From: Salinicoccus hispanicus | GTDB lineage: Bacteria; Bacillota; Bacilli; Staphylococcales; Salinicoccaceae | Length of the DNA: 64,000 nucleotides | Direction of reading: 5' to 3' | Assembly: GCF_009831115.1 (NCBI RefSeq) | Contig: NZ_WUUK01000001.1 | Coordinates: 186,001 to 250,000 of the forward strand | Shown: one piece after another, positions 45,830 through 55,625 of the stretch | How positions within the stretch are numbered: the first letter of the stretch is position 1 | Layout: the number at the start of each line of letters is the position of its first letter | Notes under the pieces: model-generated | The model's input: the letters and a program-made list of their open reading frames with translations, nothing else | The model's database searches: none | What the model was told of the DNA's origin: nothing | Position numbers and translations under genes: made by a program

Positions 45830-47503
45830 TTGAACGAAGCAAAAAAAAATGAAGCGAAAGTCAAAATCATACCGCTCGGTGGCGTCGGCGAGATTGCAAA
45901 GAACATGTACGTGGTCGAAGTGGAAGATGAGATGTTCATCCTCGATGCGGGACTCATGTTCCCGGAGGATGAAATGCTCGGTGTCGATATCGTCATTCCT
46001 GACATCACCTATATCCAGGAAAACAAGCAGAAGCTGAAGGGGATTTTCCTTTCCCACGGCCATGAGGATGCCATCGGCGCGATTCCTTATATCATCGATT
46101 CCCTCAATGTGCCGATCTACGGATCAAAACTCACTCTTGCACTCGTCAAAGATCGCCTCAAGGCGAAGGGCGTCAACAAGAAAGTGAAATTCTATACAAT
46201 CAACAGTCAGTCCCGCATGAAGTTCAAAAATGTAGAGATGGTATTCTTTGAAACAAGCCACAGCATTCCCGACTCCTATGGCGTGAGCCTGGAGACGAAG
46301 TACGGTTCCATCGTCTACACCGGTGAATTCAAGTTCGATCAGAGCCTGAAGAACGGCTACGGATACAACATGGCAAAGATGTATGATGTCGCCAAAAAGG
46401 ATGTTCTGGCCCTCATCAGTGACTCCACTGAAGCGGAAAGAAGAGGATACAATACGCCTGAAAACATGGTCGAAGAGCATATTCTGGACGGTTTTGCGAG
46501 AGCACGTGGAAGAATCATCGTATCATGCTATGCATCAAACTTTGTACGCATACAGCAGGTTCTGACGAATGCCGCCAAGACACGAAGAAAGGTTTCATTC
46601 CTCGGCCGTACGCTGGAGAGCTCATTCAAAGTCGCACGCAATATGGGATATTTCGATATTCCGGAAGGCCTGCTTGTTCCAAGCCATGAAATAGGCGACT
46701 ATCCTGATAATGAAGTTGTCATCATAGCGACAGGATCACAGGGCGAACCGATTGAAGCACTTGGCAGAATGTCCCGGGGTCAGCATGAAGTGACGAATAT
46801 CAAGGAAGGCGATATCGTCTATATACTGACGACACCTTCTTCAAATATGGAAGTCATCCTCTACAGCACCATGAATGAACTCGTCAAAGCTGGTGCCGAG
46901 GTGGCGACACCTGAGCGCAGTGTCCATGCATCCGGCCATGGCATGAGCGAGGAGCTCAAAACCATGCTCAATGTAATGAAGCCGAAGCATTTCATCCCTG
47001 TACAGGGAGAATTCAAGATGCAGATCGCCCATGCCAAGCTTGCCGCTGAAACAGGCGTGGAGCCTGAAAACATCTTCCTGCTGGAAAAAGGTGACGTTGT
47101 TACTTATGACGGCCAGAAAATGATCAGCGCAGATAAGGTCACTGCAGGAAATGTACTGATCGATGGCAGCGGCGTCGGCGATGTCGGCAATATCGTACTC
47201 AGAGATCGCAGACTGCTCAGTGAAGATGGCATCTTTATCGCTGTCATCACCATCGATCCGAAAAAACGCAGGATCATGGCTGGTCCGGAAATCCAGTCGC
47301 GGGGCTTCGTCTATGTCAAGGAGAGCGAAGACCTTCTGAAGGAAGCAGAGGAACGTGTCCATAAGATCGTACTTGATTCGATGGACGAAAAGAAACTGGA
47401 ATGGAGTACGCTCAAACAGAGTATAAGAGATGATCTCGGCAAGTATCTGTATGACAATACAAAACGACGTCCGATGATCATCCCGATCATATCTGAAATA
47501 TAA
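45830..47503 (+). CDS. rnjB: Ribonuclease J2
   Basis: RNase J2 partners with RNase J1 in a 5'-exo/endonuclease complex. The 557-residue beta-CASP metallo-beta-lactamase protein shows [39 protein letters not shown], the metal motif [13 protein letters not shown] (residues 75-87), [10 protein letters not shown], and the C-terminal ISEI end identical to staphylococcal J2. J1 enzymes read HGHEDHIGG, so a metal-ligand His is Ala here (residue 81). This places it with J2, which has low or no activity of its own. The start is TTG after AGGAGGA. Confidence 0.95.
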   Translation: MNEAKKNEAKVKIIPLGGVGEIAKNMYVVEVEDEMFILDAGLMFPEDEMLGVDIVIPDITYIQENKQKLKGIFLSHGHEDAIGAIPYIIDSLNVPIYGSKLTLALVKDRLKAKGVNKKVKFYTINSQSRMKFKNVEMVFFETSHSIPDSYGVSLETKYGSIVYTGEFKFDQSLKNGYGYNMAKMYDVAKKDVLALISDSTEAERRGYNTPENMVEEHILDGFARARGRIIVSCYASNFVRIQQVLTNAAKTRRKVSFLGRTLESSFKVARNMGYFDIPEGLLVPSHEIGDYPDNEVVIIATGSQGEPIEALGRMSRGQHEVTNIKEGDIVYILTTPSSNMEVILYSTMNELVKAGAEVATPERSVHASGHGMSEELKTMLNVMKPKHFIPVQGEFKMQIAHAKLAAETGVEPENIFLLEKGDVVTYDGQKMISADKVTAGNVLIDGSGVGDVGNIVLRDRRLLSEDGIFIAVITIDPKKRRIMAGPEIQSRGFVYVKESEDLLKEAEERVHKIVLDSMDEKKLEWSTLKQSIRDDLGKYLYDNTKRRPMIIPIISEI

Positions 47504-47509
47504 AACAGG

Positions 47510-47539
47510 AATGAGACTGCCAGTTCTGGCAGTCTCATT
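47510..47539 (+). terminator. Strong hairpin between rnjB and ftsK without a T run
   Basis: AATGAGACTGCCA-GTTC-TGGCAGTCTCATT is a 13-bp perfect stem followed by GTAAATAGG rather than T residues. It could be a weak terminator or an mRNA 3'-end/stability element. Confidence 0.55.
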
Positions 47540-47561
47540 GTAAATAGGAGGGAAGCATACG

Positions 47562-49979
47562 ATGGCAAAGAAAACAGGGAAGACGCGGAAAAAGAAGAAG
47601 AATAATAGAAGCTATTATTCGATCTCCGCCTTTATTCTCATCGTCATTTTGTTCATCACCATTTTCCAACTCGGTGTCATAGGCACATACATCGATGCAT
47701 TTTTTGCCTACCTCTTCGGTACAAGCAGGTATTTTACATATCTTATGCTTTTTCTTGCAAGCATATATCTGGCAGCGGAGCAGAAAATGCCACTTACCCG
47801 CAGAATGGGCGGTTATCTGCTGATGCAGTTCGGACTGCTGTTCTTGTTCCACACACTGCTTTATATCGTAGACAGAGCAAGAATAGAAGACTTCTATACA
47901 TTCCAGCAGACTGTGGAAACGATACAGACAGTCGGAATCATGGCCTTCTTCGGTGGCGGTGTCATCGGCCAGGTACTGTTTTCATTTTCGTCCACAGGCA
48001 TATCCATGATGGGTACACTGCTGCTCGGACTGATCTTCCTTTATATCAGCTATCTGCTGATTACATCGAAGAATATCGAGCAGTCAATATCACATGATAT
48101 GGCAAAGACATCAGAAGCGCTGAAGAGCATTGCGAATGCGCTCATCAGAGGCCTGAAGGCACTTTTCGACCAGCTGGTCAAACTCTTTTCACGCCTGCGA
48201 GAAAAGACATCGGACAGGAAGAAAATGGATGCCAAAACTAAGGCGCCTGCCAAGAAAAAGCAGCAGTCCGCAAAAAAGGATATTGCAGCGGAAAAAGAGG
48301 CGCTGCCCGATAAATCGAAGCGGCCTGCCGCCTTTGAAGCAGATGAATCCATCATTGAAACGATGCATGAATACGACCGGACGGAAGCCATTGAAAACAG
48401 TGGAGCGACTGCAGATAAAACGGCTGCAGATTCCGGTACGACAGCTGAAATTGAGAAAAAAAGCACTGAATCCACAGAAATTGAATATGAGAATGAAGAC
48501 TTTGCGGATGATTATGATGCGACAGATGAGGGTGCTGAAGTTGACTCTTCAACCTTTGATGAGGAAGAGATCAAACAGCTGAAGGAGTACGAACTGCCGT
48601 CCATCACCATGCTGAACGACGCTGAAGTTTCCGAGACGGTCAGCAATAAGGAAGTACTGAAGCAGGGCAAGATTCTTGAAGAGACGCTGAAGAACTTCGG
48701 GGTGAACGCTAAAGTCTCCAAAATCCGTATCGGCCCTGCTGTCACCCAGTTTGAAATCCAGCCGGATATCGGCGTCAAGGTCAGCAAGATCATCAACCTG
48801 CAGAATGATATCGCACTCAGCCTGGCTGCCAAGGATATACGAATAGAAGCACCGATTCCAGGAAAGTCCGCAGTCGGCATTGAGGTGCCGAACTCAGTCA
48901 TCAGCATGGTGACACTGCGTGAAGTGCTCAAACGGCGAACAAGTGATAATCCACTTGAAGTGGCCCTCGGCAAAGATATTTCCGGCAGTCCGATTTCTGC
49001 TGAACTGAATAAGATGCCACACCTTCTTGTTGCCGGTTCCACCGGCAGTGGTAAATCCGTCTGCATCAACGGCATCATTATCAGCATCCTGATGAATGCA
49101 AAACCACATGAAGTCAAAATGATGATGATCGACCCGAAAATGGTTGAACTGAACGTCTATAACGGTATTCCGCACCTGCTGAGTCCTGTTGTGACGAATC
49201 CTCAGAAGGCGAGTGACGCACTGAATAGGATCGTCAGCGAGATGGAACGGAGATATGACTTGTTCTCCCATTCCAATACACGTAACATTGAAGCATACAA
49301 CCAGTTTCTGGAACGTGAAAGTGAAACACCTGAAAAAGTTCAGAAACTGCCTTATATTGTTGTCATCATCGATGAACTTGCCGATCTTATGATGGTTGCT
49401 TCGAAAGATGTTGAAGCCTCCATCACAAGAATTGCGCAGATGGCGCGTGCCGCAGGCATCCATCTGATCATCGCGACCCAGAGACCATCGGTTGATGTCA
49501 TCACCGGTATCATCAAAGCGAACATCCCATCAAGAATCGCCTTCAGTGTCAGCTCCCAGACGGATTCCAGAACCATCATCGATTCACAGGGAGCAGAGAA
49601 GCTGCTGGGCCGAGGCGACATGCTCTTCCTGCCATCCGGCAAATCCAAGCCGATCCGTGTCCAGGGGGCATTCCTCTCAGATAACGAAGTCAGTGATGTC
49701 GTCCATTATATAACAAGCCAGATGAAGGCCAACTACGAAAAATCGATCATGAACAAACCGGTTCAAAAAGAGCAGAAGGAATCCGAGGACACGCTCTACC
49801 CGGATGCCAAATGGTTTGTCATCGAAGAGCAGCGTGCAAGTGCTTCCCTTCTGCAGCGTCAGTTCAGGGTTGGCTATAATCGGGCTGCCCGTCTGATCGA
49901 TGACCTTGAGGCAAATGGGGTCATCGGACCAAGCAGTGGCAGTAAACCGAGAAACGTACTTGTACAGAATGAAGAATAA
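47562..49979 (+). CDS. ftsK: DNA translocase FtsK/SpoIIIE
   Basis: This septal DNA pump clears chromosome ends from the closing septum. The 805-residue protein has a basic N-terminus ([13 protein letters not shown]), four transmembrane helices up to about residue 175, and a low-complexity acidic/Lys-Ala linker (about 210-340). The motor domain has Walker [14 protein letters not shown] from residue 492, [14 protein letters not shown] (Walker B) and [14 protein letters not shown]-terminal winged-helix gamma domain ([24 protein letters not shown]) ends it. Similarity is to staphylococcal SpoIIIE. ATG follows GGAGGGAAG. Confidence 0.97.
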   Translation: MAKKTGKTRKKKKNNRSYYSISAFILIVILFITIFQLGVIGTYIDAFFAYLFGTSRYFTYLMLFLASIYLAAEQKMPLTRRMGGYLLMQFGLLFLFHTLLYIVDRARIEDFYTFQQTVETIQTVGIMAFFGGGVIGQVLFSFSSTGISMMGTLLLGLIFLYISYLLITSKNIEQSISHDMAKTSEALKSIANALIRGLKALFDQLVKLFSRLREKTSDRKKMDAKTKAPAKKKQQSAKKDIAAEKEALPDKSKRPAAFEADESIIETMHEYDRTEAIENSGATADKTAADSGTTAEIEKKSTESTEIEYENEDFADDYDATDEGAEVDSSTFDEEEIKQLKEYELPSITMLNDAEVSETVSNKEVLKQGKILEETLKNFGVNAKVSKIRIGPAVTQFEIQPDIGVKVSKIINLQNDIALSLAAKDIRIEAPIPGKSAVGIEVPNSVISMVTLREVLKRRTSDNPLEVALGKDISGSPISAELNKMPHLLVAGSTGSGKSVCINGIIISILMNAKPHEVKMMMIDPKMVELNVYNGIPHLLSPVVTNPQKASDALNRIVSEMERRYDLFSHSNTRNIEAYNQFLERESETPEKVQKLPYIVVIIDELADLMMVASKDVEASITRIAQMARAAGIHLIIATQRPSVDVITGIIKANIPSRIAFSVSSQTDSRTIIDSQGAEKLLGRGDMLFLPSGKSKPIRVQGAFLSDNEVSDVVHYITSQMKANYEKSIMNKPVQKEQKESEDTLYPDAKWFVIEEQRASASLLQRQFRVGYNRAARLIDDLEANGVIGPSSGSKPRNVLVQNEE

Positions 49980-49989
49980 GGAGTAATAC

Positions 49990-51255
49990 ATGTATACAGT
50001 AGACCGTACTGAAGTGAACCATATCCCGGCAGTCATCATCGAAACGAACCAGTTCAAGACCATAACAGTCCAGCTCCAGTTCAGAAGCAGACTTGAAAGA
50101 GACCGCGTAACAAAAAGAAATATATTATCCAGGATGATGATCAAAAGAACCCTCCAGTTTTCGAAGGAGGCAGATCTTCTTAAATATCTCGCCCATTACT
50201 ATGGTGCCCATCTGACTTCGAATGTCGGCCGTAAAGGTGAGGACCATATCGTCACCTTCGGCATGGAATTCGTCAATGACAGGTTCATCAAGGAAAATTT
50301 GGATGTGGCAGGGGAAATGTGCCGCCTGCTGCGTGATGTTCTAAAGACCCCCGTCCATTATGATGAGTCGTATGAAGACTTCTTCAGGAAAGAGAAGCGT
50401 CTCTATAAGAACCGTCTCAAGAGCATGAAGGATAACAGGGCACAGTCGAGCTTCCAGTCCATGATCGATGTCATGTTCAAGGACGAAGGATACAAGTACT
50501 TGTCCCATGGTGTTCTGGAAGATATCGATGAGATCACTCTTTTGGATATAAAAACAGAGCATGAACAGATGATGGCGGACGATGACCTGGCCATACTGGT
50601 TGTCGGCGCAGTGGATGGCAGCATCAAGCAGGATCTCTCCGCAATCTGTTCACGGGAAGAACCGGTTGTGTCCGAGCACAGAGCATATCCATACCGTGAA
50701 GTGGAGAAAGTCAGTAGAGCGAAGGATACACAGCAGATCGAACAGGCGAAGCTGAACATGGGATTCCGGGTGAACATCAGTAACCTGCAGGAGCAGATGG
50801 CATTCAATGTCATGAATCAGATGTTTGGAGGTTCCGCCTCCTCCCTGCTGTTCAGGAACATCCGCGAGAAGCTGAGTCTGGCCTATCAGATCCATTCACA
50901 GGTGGATGTGAGAAACGGCTATCTGTTCGTCATGGGCGGTGTCGATCCGGCCAACGTGGAAAAAGCGGAAGCTGCGATACTCTCCGAGCTTGATGCAATA
51001 AGGGAAGGCGCATTCGAAGCGGAGTTCGTTGAAGAGGTCAAAAGAATGATGAGAGTGAACAGGCAGGAAGTCATGGATAAGCCGAAAGGTCTGATCACCA
51101 TGGAGTACAATCGGCTGATCCAGGGCGTACAGGAACAGTCATGGGAAGAACGGCTCGCTGCAGTGGATAGTGAGATGATCAAGGAGATCAGCAGTCGGGT
51201 AGTCCTCGATACTGTATACGTACTGACAAGGAGTGACGAAGATGAAAAGAATTGA
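49990..51255 (+). CDS. ymfF: YmfF, inactive M16-peptidase-like protein of EF-P modification
   Basis: YmfF and YmfH are a pair of pitrilysin-like (M16) proteins linked genetically in Bacillus to 5-aminopentanol modification of elongation factor P. The 421-residue product has the M16 fold but no HxxEH zinc motif in its N-terminal half, so it should be the non-catalytic partner. The C-terminal half has MNQMFGGSASSLLFRNIREKLSLAYQIHS, typical of M16 subunits. ATG follows AAGGAG, 10 bases after ftsK. It overlaps ymfH by 14 bases. Confidence 0.93.
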   Translation: MYTVDRTEVNHIPAVIIETNQFKTITVQLQFRSRLERDRVTKRNILSRMMIKRTLQFSKEADLLKYLAHYYGAHLTSNVGRKGEDHIVTFGMEFVNDRFIKENLDVAGEMCRLLRDVLKTPVHYDESYEDFFRKEKRLYKNRLKSMKDNRAQSSFQSMIDVMFKDEGYKYLSHGVLEDIDEITLLDIKTEHEQMMADDDLAILVVGAVDGSIKQDLSAICSREEPVVSEHRAYPYREVEKVSRAKDTQQIEQAKLNMGFRVNISNLQEQMAFNVMNQMFGGSASSLLFRNIREKLSLAYQIHSQVDVRNGYLFVMGGVDPANVEKAEAAILSELDAIREGAFEAEFVEEVKRMMRVNRQEVMDKPKGLITMEYNRLIQGVQEQSWEERLAAVDSEMIKEISSRVVLDTVYVLTRSDEDEKN

Positions 51256-52525
51256 TTACCCTGAAATAGATGAAAGTGTATACCAGCATCAGTGTGCCAA
51301 TGGCCTCGACGTATTCATCATCCAGAAGCCCGAGTACAGCAAGAAGTTCGTCACCTACACGACGAAGTACGGCTCGATGGACGATCATTTCAAGGTGGAC
51401 GGGGAGTCCTTCAAAGTGCCAGAAGGCATTGCACACTTCCTTGAGCACAAGATGTTCGAAAAGGAGGATGGGGATGTCTTCAATCTCTTTTCCAAATATG
51501 GCGCCAACGCCAATGCGTTCACATCATATGATCGGACTTCATACCTTTTCAGTACGACTGAGTCTTTTGAAGAGAATCTGAAACTGCTCATGGATATGGT
51601 CGAAAAACCCTACTTCACCGAAGAGACGGTCGAAAGGGAGGTCGGCATCATTGGTGAGGAAATAAAGATGTACCAGGATAACCCTGGATACAAGCTCTAT
51701 TTTGAGACATTGAATCAGATGTATCATAATCTACCGGTCAAAGACGATATTGCAGGTACGGAATCTTCGATTGGTGAAATTACCAGCGACCATCTGTTCC
51801 TGTGCCACAGGACATTCTATCATCCATCCAATATGGTGCTCATCCTCGTCGGGGAATTCGATGTTGATGCTGTCATGGCGTCCATCGATACCCATCAGTC
51901 GGAACGGAATGTCATGGATGCTCCAGAGATCGAAAGACTGCTGCCCGAAGAACCACGTGAAATCGTCAAGCCCCGCAGTGTGCTTGAAATGGATGTTGAG
52001 GAGACACGCGTCATGCTCGGATTCAAACATAAGCAGGGTAGCAATGACGCCATGGAACGTCTGAAAAGAGACCTGTCGGTGATGTTTGCACTGGATATGG
52101 TATTCGGCGAGCAGTCGGTGTACTACTATGAACTGATGGAAAAAGGGCTGATCGATGACTCTTTCAATTTCAGCCATATTGAAGAGCCTGCCTTTTCCCA
52201 TCTGCTGTTTGCGTCCAATACGGAAGCGCCTGAACGGTTTACAGAGGAGATTACGTCTATAATAGAGACAGTCAAGGACAGCGATTTCTTTACAGATGAC
52301 AAATTGACGGTCCAGAAAAGAGAAATCATCGGTGACTACCTCTCCAGCCTGAATTCGCCGGAGTATATCGCCAACCAGTACACCAAATACTATCTGGACG
52401 GCTACGATCTCTATCAGCTGCCTGAAGTCATAGACAGCATTGAAATCGATGATGTAAAACGGCATTTCACTGATGTTCTGGACACCCGGTACATGGTGGA
52501 ATGCATACTGAAACCGCATGACTAG
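51242..52525 (+). CDS. ymfH: YmfH, M16-family zinc peptidase of EF-P modification
   Basis: The 427-residue protein is the catalytic-type member of the YmfF/YmfH pair. It carries the inverted zinc motif HFLEH within GIAHFLEHKMFEKEDGDVF and the third ligand region VEREVGIIGEEIKMYQ about 75 residues later. The start ATG (51242) is eight bases after AAGGAG and overlaps ymfF; an earlier in-frame GTG (51233) overlaps the ribosome binding site. The end overlaps ymfI by eight bases. The overlapping ymfF-ymfH-ymfI arrangement matches Bacillus and supports a joint role; substrate is not shown by sequence. Confidence 0.94.
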   Translation: MKRIDYPEIDESVYQHQCANGLDVFIIQKPEYSKKFVTYTTKYGSMDDHFKVDGESFKVPEGIAHFLEHKMFEKEDGDVFNLFSKYGANANAFTSYDRTSYLFSTTESFEENLKLLMDMVEKPYFTEETVEREVGIIGEEIKMYQDNPGYKLYFETLNQMYHNLPVKDDIAGTESSIGEITSDHLFLCHRTFYHPSNMVLILVGEFDVDAVMASIDTHQSERNVMDAPEIERLLPEEPREIVKPRSVLEMDVEETRVMLGFKHKQGSNDAMERLKRDLSVMFALDMVFGEQSVYYYELMEKGLIDDSFNFSHIEEPAFSHLLFASNTEAPERFTEEITSIIETVKDSDFFTDDKLTVQKREIIGDYLSSLNSPEYIANQYTKYYLDGYDLYQLPEVIDSIEIDDVKRHFTDVLDTRYMVECILKPHD

Positions 52526-53207
52526 GCATATCATCGTCGGTAGTACCGGCGATATTGGCAGTGCCATCCATGCCGGCCTCCGGGATGCAGCCGAAATCTG
52601 GTCTTTTTCCAGATCCCGGACCCCGGATCACGATGGCATACATCATTTCCTTGATCTGTCCCAACCGTTGGATGCCGTAGCAGTGGAAAATATTTTCAAG
52701 GGTATCGATCATGCAGACAGTCTGATCTGGTGTCCTGGGGAAACGCTTTTTTGCATGCTGCAGGATACGCCGCTTGAAAAAGTGGATGCCCAGTACAACA
52801 TCTCCATCCGATCACTGATCACGTTCATCAACGTCCTCCTGCCAAAGCTCAAGAAAAGTGGATGCGGGCGTATCATCATCATCACTTCGATTTGGGGCCG
52901 TCATGGTGCCAGCTACGAAAGTGTCTATGCTGCCATGAAGGGTGCCCAGGAGACACTCATCAAATCTCTTGCCAAAGAGCTTGCAGATACCGGCATTACG
53001 GTAAATGGGGTTGCACCCGGCGTTGTTCATGGAAAGATGACCAGTGAGCTGTCTCAGGCGGACCAGGCATTTCTGCTTCAGGAGCTGCCGCAGTCACGCT
53101 TTGTCGCGCAGGAAGAAGTCGTACATGCTGTGAAGTACCTGCTAGCTCCTGAAGCACAATCTGTCACAGGTGAAATTCTGAATATCAATGGGGGATGGTA
53201 TACATGA
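52518..53207 (+). CDS. ymfI: YmfI, short-chain reductase (EF-P 5-aminopentanone reductase)
   Basis: YmfI reduces the 5-aminopentanone on the EF-P lysine to 5-aminopentanol in Bacillus. The 229-residue protein is a classical short-chain dehydrogenase/reductase: cofactor motif VGSTGDIGSA (8-14), catalytic Ser in IITSIWGRHG (S124), Tyr137 and Lys141 in YAAMK, and a C-terminal VTGEILNINGGWY, the family end. Start ATG overlaps ymfH; the stop overlaps ymfK (ATGA). The product specificity is inferred from the ymfF-H-I context. Confidence 0.92.
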   Translation: MTRHIIVGSTGDIGSAIHAGLRDAAEIWSFSRSRTPDHDGIHHFLDLSQPLDAVAVENIFKGIDHADSLIWCPGETLFCMLQDTPLEKVDAQYNISIRSLITFINVLLPKLKKSGCGRIIIITSIWGRHGASYESVYAAMKGAQETLIKSLAKELADTGITVNGVAPGVVHGKMTSELSQADQAFLLQELPQSRFVAQEEVVHAVKYLLAPEAQSVTGEILNINGGWYT

Positions 53208-54034
53208 GTGATACTGAAAAAGGAAAGCCGATGTATCCCGAGAGAAATATTGAACAGTATATGGAATATGAAATTCTGAACAATCGTCCCGGTCTGCTCG
53301 GTGACATCTCCTCGCTGCTCGGCAACCTCGGCATCAGCATCGATACGATCAACGGGGTGGAGAACAGAAGGCGCGGACTGCTGGTCCGTACGGATGAACT
53401 CAACAAATTGAAGCGCTTCGAATATATGAGCGCCTATATCGATGACATCCAGATACTTAAAATAAGAAAGCCGCAAGTACGGGACAGGCTCGCTGTCAGA
53501 CACGGCCGCTTCATCAAAAGGGATGAAGAGGACAAGAAGGTCTTTCGGTTCACCCGGGAGGAAATCGGTATTCTGGTGGATTTCCTGGCTGAAATATTCA
53601 AGGAGAAAGGCCATAAGCTCATCGGCGTCCGTGGCATGCCGCGTGTCGGAAAGACGGAGTCCATCGTGGCGGGCAGTGTGACAGCAAAGAAGAAATGGCT
53701 CTTCCTCTCTTCGACGCTGATCAAGCAGACAGAACGTACAAGCCTGCTCAAAGGTGAGTACGATGAGAATAATGTGTTCATCATCGACGGGGCGGTGACC
53801 ATGAACTCCACTGGGGATGCCCATAAGCAGCTGATCAGGGAAATCATGAGCTACCCCGCTGTCAAAGTGATCGAACACCCGGATCTCTTTATTGAAGGCA
53901 TGCAGTACAAGCTCGAAGATTTTGATTATATCATTGAACTCAGAGAAGATGAGAACCAGGAGATCACTTATGAGAAGCATAAGAAACAGCACTGGTTCGA
54001 AGATGAAGATATGAATTTCTTTGGTGGAATGTAG
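53204..54034 (+). CDS. ymfK: YmfK-like DUF3388 protein with ACT-like and P-loop segments
   Basis: This 276-residue protein matches YmfK (DUF3388), a conserved but uncharacterised neighbour of ymfI in Bacillus and Staphylococcus. The N-terminal part looks like an ACT-type regulatory domain (NNRPGLLGDISSLLGNLGISIDTI, residues 26-50). The central part holds a Walker-A-like GMPRVGKTES (144-153) followed by KKKWLFLSSTLIKQTERTSL and NVFIIDGAVTMNSTG, which resembles a Walker-B-like strand. ATG overlaps the ymfI stop by four bases; the frame is open to 53195, but the stretch before 53204 holds the ribosome binding site. Function unknown; nucleotide binding is a reasonable guess. Confidence 0.88.
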   Translation: MSDTEKGKPMYPERNIEQYMEYEILNNRPGLLGDISSLLGNLGISIDTINGVENRRRGLLVRTDELNKLKRFEYMSAYIDDIQILKIRKPQVRDRLAVRHGRFIKRDEEDKKVFRFTREEIGILVDFLAEIFKEKGHKLIGVRGMPRVGKTESIVAGSVTAKKKWLFLSSTLIKQTERTSLLKGEYDENNVFIIDGAVTMNSTGDAHKQLIREIMSYPAVKVIEHPDLFIEGMQYKLEDFDYIIELREDENQEITYEKHKKQHWFEDEDMNFFGGM

Positions 54035-54043
54035 GGAGGACCC

Positions 54044-54868
54044 ATGAAACTCGGTGCTTATTTGAAAAATAAAAGAGAACAGTCAGGAATCACTCTGAAG
54101 GAGATGCAGGAAAAGTCGGGCATCAGAAAAGATATCATCAGACTGATTGAAATGGGCGATTTAAACGCATTGCCTGAGCCCGCTCATGCGGCTTTCCTGC
54201 TGCAGCAGTATACCCGGGCAGTCGGTCTCGATTCCGATGCCATCATGGAAAGGTATGCAGACGAGCTGCCTGATGAAAACGTAAATGAAAGAAAGCGGAA
54301 CCAGTCTCAGAATGAGGATTATCAGTATTTCAAGAAAGTGCTGATCAGCTTCCTCGTCCTGATCAGTGTCCTTTTCGTCGGTTGGATGGTTCTGCTCCAG
54401 GTCGGCGCACAGACGGATCTGTTCGAGAAGAAACCGATCTACGATGTGGAGGAGGAACTCATCACTCCGCCGGAGGAAAGCGAAGAAGAATCTTCAGAGA
54501 CGGCAGAACAGACAGAGGAGCCGCCGACGGAAGAACCGGAGGAAGCTCCGGCGACCGACTATTCCTATGGTGGCTCCGAAGGCAGTACGTTCTATTATGA
54601 TCTTCACGTCGTGGAGCCACTGGTCATTTCACTCGCAGGCGAGAACGAATCGTGGGTGACACTGACGGATGACGCAGGCAACACGTATGCTTACGAAAAC
54701 CTGACTGAAGGGGAGTATGAAGTCTCCCCGGAGGCTTCAATCGTCTATTTGACACTCGGCAATTCGACCGGTATCAATGTCCTCATTGATGGGAAGCCTC
54801 TTGATAACCCCGATGCCGGAAATGCAGTCACCGTCTATTATGAATTCAACCTGATAAAGGAGGAGTGA
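54044..54868 (+). CDS. ymfM: RodZ-like helix-turn-helix membrane protein (YmfM)
   Basis: RodZ-type proteins link cell-shape machinery to the membrane. The 274-residue product has an N-terminal HTH domain ([36 protein letters not shown]; first 65 residues), a single transmembrane helix near residues 100-122 ([19 protein letters not shown]), an acidic Glu-Pro-rich linker (about 140-170) and a C-terminal beta-rich DUF4115 domain ([20 protein letters not shown]). This is the RodZ layout with cytoplasmic HTH and outside C-terminus. ATG follows GGGAGGA. pgsA follows after one base. In coccoid bacteria its role is less clear. Confidence 0.9.
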   Translation: MKLGAYLKNKREQSGITLKEMQEKSGIRKDIIRLIEMGDLNALPEPAHAAFLLQQYTRAVGLDSDAIMERYADELPDENVNERKRNQSQNEDYQYFKKVLISFLVLISVLFVGWMVLLQVGAQTDLFEKKPIYDVEEELITPPEESEEESSETAEQTEEPPTEEPEEAPATDYSYGGSEGSTFYYDLHVVEPLVISLAGENESWVTLTDDAGNTYAYENLTEGEYEVSPEASIVYLTLGNSTGINVLIDGKPLDNPDAGNAVTVYYEFNLIKEE

Positions 54869-54869
54869 C

Positions 54870-55457
54870 ATGAATATACCAAATCAGCTGACTGTATTCA
54901 GAGTGCTTCTGATACCGGTCTTTCTGATATTTGTACTTGTGGATTTCGGCTGGGGTACCTTGAGTGTGCTCGGAGGAAATGAAATTACCGTCAGCCAGAT
55001 GATCGGTGCCATCATCTTCATCGTGGCTGCCCTGACGGATTTTCTGGACGGGTACCTGGCCAGAAGGTGGAACCTGATCACCAACATGGGCAAATTTCTT
55101 GATCCGCTGGCCGACAAGCTGCTGGTGACGACTGGTCTGATCGTCCTTGTTGAACTGCAGGTCATCTCCTCATGGATTGCAGTCGTCATCATAGCCCGCG
55201 AATTTGCTGTTACCGGTTTGAGATTACTTCAGATCGAACAAGGGTATGTGAGTGCTGCAGGGCAGCTCGGCAAAATAAAGACTGTGTTTCAGATGATCGC
55301 ACTGATACTTCTTCTGTTCGGTGATATGCTTACGCAGTATGTGCCATTTTCGCCAGGGATGGCAACGATGTACATCGCAGTATTCTTTACGATATTGTCC
55401 GGAATCGAGTATTTCTATAAGGGCCGGGCAGTTTTTAAGGCTGATGGGGCGAAATGA
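54870..55457 (+). CDS. pgsA: CDP-diacylglycerol-glycerol-3-phosphate 3-phosphatidyltransferase
   Basis: PgsA makes phosphatidylglycerophosphate, the precursor of phosphatidylglycerol and hence of lipoteichoic acid and cardiolipin. The 195-residue integral membrane protein starts [19 protein letters not shown]. It carries the CDP-alcohol phosphatidyltransferase signature [11 protein letters not shown]...[12 protein letters not shown] with four acidic residues. About six hydrophobic helices are present. ATG follows AAGGAGGAG and the rodZ stop. In Bacillus and Staphylococcus cinA comes between pgsA and recA; here recA follows after 168 bases. Confidence 0.97.
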   Translation: MNIPNQLTVFRVLLIPVFLIFVLVDFGWGTLSVLGGNEITVSQMIGAIIFIVAALTDFLDGYLARRWNLITNMGKFLDPLADKLLVTTGLIVLVELQVISSWIAVVIIAREFAVTGLRLLQIEQGYVSAAGQLGKIKTVFQMIALILLLFGDMLTQYVPFSPGMATMYIAVFFTILSGIEYFYKGRAVFKADGAK

Positions 55458-55550
55458 TTTTCGCGTGCGTTTCTGACAGTTGTGCCATAATTGCGAGCCT
55501 GATCTGCAGTTGAAAGATAACCGCTGCAGCAAGTTGTGAAACGGGAACTA

Positions 55551-55574
55551 AAAGCGAACATATATTCGCTTTTT
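55551..55574 (+). terminator. Small hairpin terminator overlapping the recA LexA box
   Basis: AAAAGCGAA-CATATA-TTCGCTTTT is a 9-bp stem followed by T then GGC. It could terminate the pgsA transcript and at the same time contains the LexA site. Confidence 0.5.
55555..55568. promoter_or_regulatory. LexA (SOS) box upstream of recA
   Basis: CGAACATATATTCG differs by one base from the Gram-positive SOS box CGAAC-N4-GTTCG. It lies about 20 bases before the -10 of recA, overlapping the -35 region, the right place for LexA repression. A LexA binding assay would settle it. Confidence 0.8.
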
Positions 55575-55585
55575 GGCATCCGATA

Positions 55586-55594
55586 TGGTATAAT
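55586..55594 (+). promoter_or_regulatory. recA promoter -10 (extended)
   Basis: TGGTATAAT (TGn plus a perfect TATAAT at 55589-55594) lies 31 bases before the recA ATG. The -35 position holds only a weak hexamer within the LexA-box hairpin. Confidence 0.65.
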
Positions 55595-55625
55595 ATATTA
55601 CGAAATGAATTAATGGAGGGTAATT

